Shown in pieces: positions 5,451 through 10,304 of a stretch of DNA of 10,304 nt (positions within the stretch are counted from its first letter, which is position 1; every line of letters starts with the position of its first letter). The stretch lies in assembly GCA_017743585.1 (NCBI GenBank), contig JAGHYP010000078.1, forward strand, positions 1 through 10,304, in the 5' to 3' direction. The stretch is from Chloroflexota bacterium (GTDB lineage Bacteria > Chloroflexota > Anaerolineae > Aggregatilineales > UBA2796). A model generated the notes under the pieces. The model did no database searches, had not been told where the DNA came from, and worked only from the letters and a program-made list of their open reading frames with translations. A program made the translations under genes and the position numbers.

Positions 5451-6695
5451 CTATTCTAAACGGAAGCGCACGATCCCGAAAATGAAGAAGGCGGCTGTGA
5501 ACAGCAGCAGGATCAGCAGATTGGGCAGGATGTCCACGACGCTTGCATTGTAGTAGATCAACTTGGCGAAGGCGTCTTGCGACCAAGCGATTGGCGAGAC
5601 GATCCGACCGAGCGTCTGCATGAACGGCGGTGTCAGATCGAGCGGCCACCACGCGCCGCCTAAGGGCGCTAACGTCATCGGAATCAGGAAGCCGAGTCCA
5701 GCTGCTTGGTTCGGCGTGCGCGCCACGGCGGCTGCCGCCAAGCCGATGGCAGTGGCGCACAGCGTGAAGGTCAGCACAACGGCGATCGCGCCGAGCGGAT
5801 CGCCCCAGCGCACGCCCAGCAATGTGCCGACTGCTATCATCACGCCAAAGCTGAGCAAGCACAGCAAATACTGCCCGATTAGCTTGCCCGTCAGGATATA
5901 CGCACGCGGCAGCGGCATTCCTAACAGGCGCTGTAGCGTGTGAATTTGGCGCTCTTTGGCGAAGAGCTGCGCCAGCGCTGTAGCGCTGAACAGCACGGAC
6001 ATCGAGCCGATGCCCGGAATGCTGTGTCCGAAGCCTGTGCCGGGCAACTGACCATCTACCGCGCTGGATGTCTCGCGCAGCTCAACAGGATCGGTCGCCC
6101 ATTTGGCTTGCATCTGCTCGTAGACGCGCTCATAGAACGCCTGATCGCCTGAGACAAGCATCGTGACGGCGTGCGCAGCGGCGACCGCGCCGCCAAGCCG
6201 CGCGACGACGGCGTCCAAGTAGCGCTGCGCCGTCTGCACAGCCTGAAAAGATGCACTCGGCACGCGCAAATTGATCTTAGCTGTGCGTCCTGCACTGAGC
6301 GCATCGCTGAAATCGCTCGGCAAGGTGATCGCCGCCAGAGTCTGGCGCGCCTCAAGGCGCTGGCGCATGAACGCCGTCACATGGGTCTCGCTGAGCGCGT
6401 CCAGCTGGCAGAAAGCGCTCTGCTGCTGCGGCGCGCTCAGATCGCACACTTCGAAGAGCGGCACATTATTGACCTGCTTGGCGACTTCCTGCCGCAAGAG
6501 CGCCACGAATTGCTGCGCGAGCGGATCGCCGCCGTGCAGTACGTCCAAACGCTGAGTCTCGACTACGGGCGCCGCGCTGAAGAATCCGACTGCAACTGCG
6601 ATGATGATCGGCACGACAAACGATGAAATCCACATGCCGCGCTCGGAGAGCTGAACGCGCAATTGTGTGAATGCGATAGTGAGAATGCGCCGCAT
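5451..6695 (-). CDS. ABC-2 type exporter permease, second permease of the operon
   Basis: A membrane subunit of an ABC-2 (DrrB/NatB/YhgE-like) exporter, 414 residues. Topology is the usual one for this family: TM1 at about 22-42, a large extracytoplasmic domain (about 43-225, rich in polar residues, with two Cys at 84 and 96), then five helices at about 226-246, 271-296, 301-325, 331-353 and 388-410. The segment KERQIHTLQRLLGMPLPRA (247-265) after TM2 is the coupling region that contacts the ATPase. ATG at 6693-6695, with GGAGG (6704-6708) 8 nt upstream, inside the end of the previous gene; the gap to that gene's stop is only 3 nt. It should pair with the other permease and the ATPase. Substrate unknown. 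Confidence 0.87.
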   Translation of the reverse strand: MRRILTIAFTQLRVQLSERGMWISSFVVPIIIAVAVGFFSAAPVVETQRLDVLHGGDPLAQQFVALLRQEVAKQVNNVPLFEVCDLSAPQQQSAFCQLDALSETHVTAFMRQRLEARQTLAAITLPSDFSDALSAGRTAKINLRVPSASFQAVQTAQRYLDAVVARLGGAVAAAHAVTMLVSGDQAFYERVYEQMQAKWATDPVELRETSSAVDGQLPGTGFGHSIPGIGSMSVLFSATALAQLFAKERQIHTLQRLLGMPLPRAYILTGKLIGQYLLCLLSFGVMIAVGTLLGVRWGDPLGAIAVVLTFTLCATAIGLAAAAVARTPNQAAGLGFLIPMTLAPLGGAWWPLDLTPPFMQTLGRIVSPIAWSQDAFAKLIYYNASVVDILPNLLILLLFTAAFFIFGIVRFRLE

Positions 6696-6698
6696 GAT

Positions 6699-7943
6699 TC
6701 ATACCTCCACGCGCTGAGTGAAGCGCTGCAAACCGATGCCGAACGTGACAAGCGCGAAGCCGATCAGCACGACTAAGTGCAGAGCAGGAAAAGTGCCGCC
6801 CGAGAGCTGCGTGAACGCATTAGAGCCCCAGTAGGTCGGCGAGATATAGCTGATCGGACCGAGCGGCGCTGAGGCGCTCTCATTGGCGAAGAAAGAGCCG
6901 CCAATTGTGCCTAGCACCACTAAGATCGCACTGCTGAGCGCTTGCGCCTGCACGCGATCTTTGGCAAGGCTCACGATCAGCGTGCCTATGCCCATGAACG
7001 CCGCCGAGACGACCAAGACAATCAGCGCGATCGCGACCGCATCCGTTCCCCAGACAGGCGATTGCATGCCCATCAGCGCGCCGAGCAGGCTTGTGGCAAG
7101 GATCAGCAGGATCAGCTGCAGCACGCCATTGATATACGTCGCGCCCATCATGCCCGCTAGGATCGTCGTGCGCGACGTCGGCGTGACCAGCATCCGCTGC
7201 AGCGTGCCGTTCTCCTTCTCTTGCATGATCTGCACAATGCCAACCGCCATAGCGAAGCCGAGAAAGAAGACAGCCATGCTCGGCGCGAAAACTTGCAGCG
7301 GCTCAAATGTGGTCTGGCGCGTCTGCTCGCCTTGCGTGATGCTGAACGCGATGGGCGGCTCGGCGCTCGCCACGCGCTCAGCAATCTCAGCCGCGCGCGC
7401 CAAGAGGAGCGGATTCTGCCCAACGGCGACGCTCAACGCGATGTTGGCATTGGTCAAGCGATTCAGGAATTGGCGCACAATAGCGCTGACGATCTGCGCG
7501 CTGATCGGACTGGCGGCGTCCGTGTACAGCTCAAGCGCGATCTTCTGCTCGCCAAAGGTCGGATTGAAGGCGCTCAACCGCTCTGAGAACGTCTCAGGGA
7601 TGATGATCGCGGCGACTGCCGCGCCGCTTCGCACGCGCTGGCGCGCTTCTTCAGCGCTCGCCAGCCGTTGCGCTTCGATCAGCTCTGCCAAGCCTTCTGG
7701 CGCCTCTAGGAAGAATGACGCCAATTGCTCGCCAAAATTGCCGACCTGCGCGCCGCGATCTTGATTGACGACCAGCACAGGCACGTCGCGGATTGGCGCT
7801 TCCGCGCCGCTTTGTCCGAAGGCTAAGCCGAAGATCGCGGTCAGGACGAGCGGCGCTACGACAATGAAGAGCAATCCTGTCGGATCAGTGAACCAGCGCC
7901 ATACGTTCAGCGCGATGATCAGAAAAACTTTTTTCACGTCCAT
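6699..7943 (-). CDS. ABC-2 type exporter permease, first permease of the operon
   Basis: Also 414 residues with the ABC-2 membrane fold, but clearly different in sequence from its neighbour. TM1 at about 22-44, an extracytoplasmic domain at 45-216 that contains the LVVNQDRGAQVG segment (57-68) typical of the YhgE/NatB-like group, and helices at about 217-239, 261-290, 301-327, 334-353 and 387-407. The coupling-helix motif QEKENGTLQRMLVTPTSR (241-258) is textbook for the family. ATG at 7941-7943, preceded by GAGGAG (7950-7955) with 6 nt between; 14 nt separate it from the ATPase stop. Two unlike permeases and one ATPase point to a heterodimeric membrane channel. Cargo could be a drug, lipid or pigment; the sequence does not say. 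Confidence 0.9.
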   Translation of the reverse strand: MDVKKVFLIIALNVWRWFTDPTGLLFIVVAPLVLTAIFGLAFGQSGAEAPIRDVPVLVVNQDRGAQVGNFGEQLASFFLEAPEGLAELIEAQRLASAEEARQRVRSGAAVAAIIIPETFSERLSAFNPTFGEQKIALELYTDAASPISAQIVSAIVRQFLNRLTNANIALSVAVGQNPLLLARAAEIAERVASAEPPIAFSITQGEQTRQTTFEPLQVFAPSMAVFFLGFAMAVGIVQIMQEKENGTLQRMLVTPTSRTTILAGMMGATYINGVLQLILLILATSLLGALMGMQSPVWGTDAVAIALIVLVVSAAFMGIGTLIVSLAKDRVQAQALSSAILVVLGTIGGSFFANESASAPLGPISYISPTYWGSNAFTQLSGGTFPALHLVVLIGFALVTFGIGLQRFTQRVEV

Positions 7944-7957
7944 GTTGCGCTCCTCGC

Positions 7958-8929
7958 TCAGTCGCGCAATGCGCGTCCTGTCAATTGCAGGAAGACGGTC
8001 TCAAGGTTCGGCTCGACGATTTGGATCGCGCTTGGAATCAAGCCGTGATCGTTTAAGGCGCGGATGATGTGCGGCAAGGCTTGCCGTCCGCGCTCGGAAA
8101 GCACGCGCAATTTGTCGCCCAGCTCGCCTTCTTGCTCAAGCGCGCTGATGAACGGCAGCGCGGATAGCGCTTGCCGCGCTTCGCCGATGCGCTCAGGCGC
8201 GAATTTCAGGACGATTGCGTCGCGCACGTCAGTCTGTTGGATCAGCTCGATCTGTTTGCCGCAAGCGATCAGCTCGCCATGATCCATGATGCCGACGCGA
8301 TCTGAGAGCTCCTCTGCTTCTTCCATGTAATGCGTGGTGTAAAGCACGGTCATGCCTTGCTGGTTGAGCTGCCTGACCGCGTCTAGGATGCTGCGTCGGC
8401 TTTGTGGATCGACGCCGACCGTTGGCTCGTCCATGAAGACGAGCGTCGGCTTGTGCAGCAGAGCGACGCCGATGTTCACGAGGCGCTTCATGCCGCCTGA
8501 GAAGGTATCGATCCGCTCGCGTTGCCGCTCGCGCAAGCCGATGAAGGTCAGCACTTCATCGCAGCGCTTGGCGAGTTCAGCGCCGTGCAGCCCTTGCAGC
8601 CTGCCGAAGAACTCAAGGTTAGCGCGCGCGCTCAGCTCAGGGTAAAGCGCGATCTCTTGCGGCACGACGCCGATCAGCTTTTTGACAGCCAAAGGATTCT
8701 TCGCAATCGAGTATCCGCCGATGACCACGTCGCCTGAAGTTGGCTCCAGCAAGCCGCTCATCATGTTGATGGTAGTTGTCTTGCCCGCGCCATTCGGACC
8801 GAGCAGACTGAAAATTTCGCCCTGCTCAATGGTCAAATTGATGCCTTTGACGGCGAGATTGCCTTCGCCTTTGCCATTCCGCGGCGGATAGCGCTTGGTC
8901 AGGTTCTGAATGGTCACAAGTGTCGTCAC
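7958..8929 (-). CDS. ABC transporter ATP-binding protein of an ABC-2 exporter
   Basis: The cytoplasmic ATPase that powers the two permeases. Counting from the longer GTG at 8936-8938 (326 residues), it has Walker A GPNGAGKTT (47-55), Q-loop Q94, signature SGGMK (147-151), Walker B LVFMDE (166-171) with catalytic E171, D-loop GVDP (175-178) and switch H203. The C-terminal 100 residues end in LETVFLQLTGRALRD, typical of the DrrA/CcmA group. Two starts compete. The outer GTG overlaps the Shine-Dalgarno sequence AGGAG (8938-8942), whereas the GTG at codon 4 (8927-8929) stands 8 nt from it, so I take the inner one (323 residues). First gene of a four-gene operon. Bases 8930-8947 form a hairpin that may influence its translation. 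Confidence 0.92.
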   Translation of the reverse strand: MTTLVTIQNLTKRYPPRNGKGEGNLAVKGINLTIEQGEIFSLLGPNGAGKTTTINMMSGLLEPTSGDVVIGGYSIAKNPLAVKKLIGVVPQEIALYPELSARANLEFFGRLQGLHGAELAKRCDEVLTFIGLRERQRERIDTFSGGMKRLVNIGVALLHKPTLVFMDEPTVGVDPQSRRSILDAVRQLNQQGMTVLYTTHYMEEAEELSDRVGIMDHGELIACGKQIELIQQTDVRDAIVLKFAPERIGEARQALSALPFISALEQEGELGDKLRVLSERGRQALPHIIRALNDHGLIPSAIQIVEPNLETVFLQLTGRALRD

Positions 8930-8931
8930 AA

Positions 8932-8947
8932 CACACACTCCTGTGTG
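8932..8947 (-). promoter_or_regulatory. Hairpin with the Shine-Dalgarno sequence in its loop, before the ABC ATPase
   Basis: CACACA (8942-8947 on the minus strand) and TGTGTG (8932-8937) are perfect 6-bp arms around GGAG, so the mRNA can fold with most of the AGGAG ribosome site in a 4-nt loop. The arm also includes most of the outer GTG start. It decides the choice of start at 8929 and could act as a translational control, or as a DNA operator. The stem is short and AU/GC mixed. Confidence 0.4.
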
Positions 8948-8993
8948 ATATGTTTCTCACTCACCAATACGCTGAAGTCGCCTCGGAAGTTGT

Positions 8994-9021
8994 GAGATAA
9001 AACGCATATAAGAAAAGTCAA
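8994..9021 (-). promoter_or_regulatory. Candidate promoter of the ABC operon
   Basis: On the minus strand, TTGACT (9016-9021; one mismatch to TTGACA) and TATCTC (8994-8999; only three of six matches to TATAAT) are 16 nt apart. Transcription would start near 8987, leaving a leader of about 58 nt. The good -35 is the main support; the -10 is poor. This is the only A/T-rich stretch ahead of the operon. Confidence 0.35.
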
Positions 9022-9044
9022 TAGGCGCGCGATCAAACTATTGA
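9018..9044 (-). terminator. Inverted repeat after the esterase gene: weak terminator or operator
   Basis: TCAATAG and CTATTGA are perfect 7-bp arms with a 13-nt loop, 19 nt past the esterase stop. On the minus strand the second arm is followed by CTTTTCTT, which gives a terminator-like look, but the stem is A/T-rich and weak. The same arm contains the -35 hexamer of the candidate ABC promoter, so the repeat may instead be an operator that blocks RNA polymerase. Confidence 0.35.
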
Positions 9045-9063
9045 ATCCATTTAGAGTTTAGAG

Positions 9064-10056
9064 TCATTCAAGGCAGCTGGGCAGGTCGCGCACATCGTGC
9101 GACCAGAGCTGACCGTAGAAGACCAGATAGTCGGCGGCGTGTTCCGTCCAATAGGCGATATCGTGCGCGCCGAGCGGATAGCGCGTGAAGGTGAAGACGA
9201 CGCCGCGCTCGATCAAAGTCTGGGCGAATTGCGCGACGGTCGGCAGCAGATCGTCTTGCTCGCCAATATCTAGCCAAAGGCGCGGCTGCGCGCCGAGCGG
9301 AAACGCGACCGTGCGCGCCAAGAAGAGCGGATTGGCATCAGGCGGCGCGTTATCTTCGTAAAGGGCAGGGCTGTGCGCGCCGACCGCGCTGAAAAGCTCA
9401 GGGTAGCGGAAGGCGATGTACAGCGCCCAGAACGCGCCGCGCGAGAAGCCGCCAATAGCGCGCCCTTCCCGCGCATTCCACGTGCAAAAGTCTCGCTCAA
9501 TGGCAGGCAACAGTTCCTCAAGGATGACTTCTGCCCATGAGCGCGACTCGGCGAAGCGAGTCTCATCTGCCAGCGCGCCGCCCGACGGCATGACGAGGAT
9601 CATCGGCGGCACGCCGCCCGCGCGCAACGCGCGCTCATAGGCGTGCTGCACGCCGATCGCCGTCCAATCGCGATGATCGCCGCCTTGTCCGTGCAGCAGG
9701 ATCACGAAAGGATAGCGGCGCTGAGTCTGCGCGTAGCACGGCGGCAAATAGACGCGGTAAGGCAACGTCTGTTGCGCGCGCGCGCTGAAAAAGCTCAGCT
9801 CAACCGTCTGACCGCTCGGCTCATCGCACACGAAAGGCGTTGGCGTCGGCGGAAAGGTCGGCGTGGCTGTTGGCGTGGCGGTCGGCGTCGGCGTGATGGT
9901 CGGCGTCAGCGACGGCACAGCGGTTGGCAGGATCGGCGTGGCAGTCGGTTGGCGCGCCGCGCGCTGCAAGGCGACTTCGGTCGGATCGGGCGCTAGGGGA
10001 TCGCAGGCGGCAAGGACAATCAGCGCGCACAGGCTGATGAGCAGATATCTTGGCAT
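9064..10056 (-). CDS. Secreted lipoprotein esterase (alpha/beta hydrolase, esterase D/PHB-type)
   Basis: A lipid-anchored hydrolase of 330 residues that would act outside the membrane. Residues 1-18 are a lipoprotein signal, with basic R3, a hydrophobic core and lipobox LAAC (Cys18). Residues 37-74 are a Pro/Thr-rich linker. The catalytic domain (about 84-330) is the putative esterase family (PF00756): oxyanion HGQGG (122-126), nucleophile S205 in GGFSRGA, acid D268 or D269 in GEQDDLLP, and His298 in GAHDIAYW, which completes the triad. The substrate is unknown; relatives act on feruloyl or acetyl esters of polysaccharides, mycolates, siderophores or S-formylglutathione. No Shine-Dalgarno precedes the ATG; a TATACT box lies 7 nt before it, so the mRNA is probably leaderless. 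It is a one-gene unit, divergent from the gene to its right. Confidence 0.88.
   Translation of the reverse strand: MPRYLLISLCALIVLAACDPLAPDPTEVALQRAARQPTATPILPTAVPSLTPTITPTPTATPTATPTFPPTPTPFVCDEPSGQTVELSFFSARAQQTLPYRVYLPPCYAQTQRRYPFVILLHGQGGDHRDWTAIGVQHAYERALRAGGVPPMILVMPSGGALADETRFAESRSWAEVILEELLPAIERDFCTWNAREGRAIGGFSRGAFWALYIAFRYPELFSAVGAHSPALYEDNAPPDANPLFLARTVAFPLGAQPRLWLDIGEQDDLLPTVAQFAQTLIERGVVFTFTRYPLGAHDIAYWTEHAADYLVFYGQLWSHDVRDLPSCLE
9835..9948 (-). repeat. Low-complexity Pro/Thr codon tract (linker of the lipoprotein)
   Basis: Imperfect repeats of a six-base unit (on the plus strand GGCGTC/GGCGTG/GGTCGG variants) encode the Thr-Pro linker, residues 37-74. Such tethers hold lipoprotein domains away from the membrane and are common in secreted proteins of Chloroflexota. 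The tract is a likely site of length variation between strains. Confidence 0.7.
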
Positions 10057-10063
10057 CGGCGCA

Positions 10064-10069
10064 AGTATA
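10064..10069 (-). promoter_or_regulatory. -10 box of the esterase gene, placed for a leaderless transcript
   Basis: TATACT on the minus strand (one mismatch to TATAAT), separated from the ATG by 7 nt, so the first transcribed base would be at or next to the A of the start codon. No clear -35 is seen 16-18 nt upstream. The same TANNNT spacing marks leaderless genes in Deinococcus. Confidence 0.5.
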
Positions 10070-10077
10070 GCGCAGGT

Positions 10078-10106
10078 TTGCAGCTGAGAGCAGGGCGCGC
10101 TATGCT
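10078..10106 (+). promoter_or_regulatory. Candidate promoter of the right-edge gene
   Basis: TTGCAG (10078-10083) and TATGCT (10101-10106) are 17 nt apart on the plus strand and match the consensus at three and four of six positions. Transcription would begin near 10113, ahead of GGGAAG and the ATG at 10132. Weak alone, but the gap is only 75 bp and must contain a promoter in this direction too. Confidence 0.3.
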
Positions 10107-10131
10107 CATAAACGGGAAGTCTTCATACCGA

Positions 10132-10304
10132 ATGACCTACGGAACGCACTCACATACACTGCGCAACCCGCAGGCTGTGGCCTGGGCGATCCTGCTGGCG
10201 AGCTTCGCCATCTTCTGCCTGCTGATGGCGCTCGGCACAGCAGGCGCGTATTGGTTCTTGTTTCGGTCGAGAGTCGAGATGACCATTCGGTTGACGGTCA
10301 GCAA
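10132..10304 (+). CDS. N-terminal part of a membrane-anchored protein, possibly FecR-like, cut by the window edge
   Basis: The open frame runs to the end of the window without a stop (57 codons). It begins with a short polar segment (MTYGTHSHTLRNPQ), then one hydrophobic helix at about 15-44 (AVAWAILLASFAIFCLLMAL...), then a polar part (RSRVEMTIRLTVS), so the bulk should lie outside the membrane. The pattern N-P-x-x-A-W-x-x-L-x-x-S-F followed by a single helix resembles FecR-domain proteins of Chloroflexota, but the defining domain is beyond the edge. An in-frame ATG at 10102-10104 would add ten residues; it overlaps the candidate -10 box, so 10132, with GGGAAG 12 nt before it, is preferred though the spacing is long. 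Confidence 0.6.
   Translation, partial: MTYGTHSHTLRNPQAVAWAILLASFAIFCLLMALGTAGAYWFLFRSRVEMTIRLTVS

Noticed and set aside
5206..5862. A 218-codon minus-strand open frame across the permease/lycopene cyclase junction
   Set aside because: Arg/His/Asp-rich and out of frame with two recognisable membrane proteins. It is not a fusion.
6883..7764. A 293-codon plus-strand open frame opposite the first permease
   Set aside because: Ser/Ala/Arg-rich shadow of a membrane protein gene. The minus-strand frame has the full ABC-2 topology and coupling motif.
7925..7936. A-run next to a T-run (AAAAACTTTTTT) near the start of the first permease, a possible slippage site
   Set aside because: The frame on both sides is one continuous permease with a normal N-terminus (MDVKKVFLII), so no frameshift is needed.
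9051..9064. Tandem TTAGAGT duplication at the end of the esterase gene, as an attachment site or target duplication
   Set aside because: Only 7 bp in two adjacent copies, with no integrase, transposase or second distant copy.

Overview
The window is GC-rich and densely coded, with GCGC-type words everywhere. It looks like part of a chromosome of a Chloroflexota bacterium, probably of the Anaerolineae group. The clues are a lipoprotein with a Pro/Thr 'TPTPTATPT' linker behind its lipobox, a fused alpha/beta ADP-forming acyl-CoA ligase next to a BioD-like/DRTGG protein, and a short N-terminal fragment resembling membrane-anchored proteins of that phylum. This assignment rests on recognised protein style, not on a marker gene. 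I see no rRNA, tRNA, CRISPR array, insertion sequence or phage gene.

Layout. (1) 1-4184, minus strand: a probable operon read right to left, made of a double-hotdog acyl thioesterase (GTG start), a 705-residue acetate/acyl-CoA ligase (ADP-forming), a BioD-like/DRTGG protein, and the first codons of another gene that leaves the window at base 1. Together they suggest interconversion of acyl-CoA thioesters and free acids. (2) 4185-4419: a divergent control region with a 14-bp operator-like inverted repeat and a perfect 10-bp inverted repeat. (3) 4420-4791, plus strand: a stand-alone receiver-domain response regulator. (4) 4792-5048: the gap between two converging transcription units, unusually rich in short perfect palindromes, with one doubtful 57-codon ORF. 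(5) 5049-8929, minus strand: a tight operon of an ABC ATPase, two different ABC-2 permeases of 414 residues each, and a small lycopene-cyclase-domain membrane protein 6 nt behind the second permease. (6) 8939-9063: control region of that operon, with a candidate promoter, an inverted repeat that overlaps its -35, and a Shine-Dalgarno sequence in the loop of a short hairpin. (7) 9064-10056, minus strand: a secreted lipoprotein esterase whose -10 box lies 7 nt before the ATG, suggesting a leaderless mRNA. (8) 10132-10304, plus strand: the start of a membrane-anchored protein, cut by the window edge.

The most interesting points are the coupling of an incomplete CrtYc/CrtYd-type lycopene cyclase (second acidic residue of the usual PLEE motif replaced by His) to a two-permease ABC-2 exporter, the palindrome-dense convergent gap at 4829-5046, and the several unusual translation-start arrangements. 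The rest is ordinary metabolism and transport.
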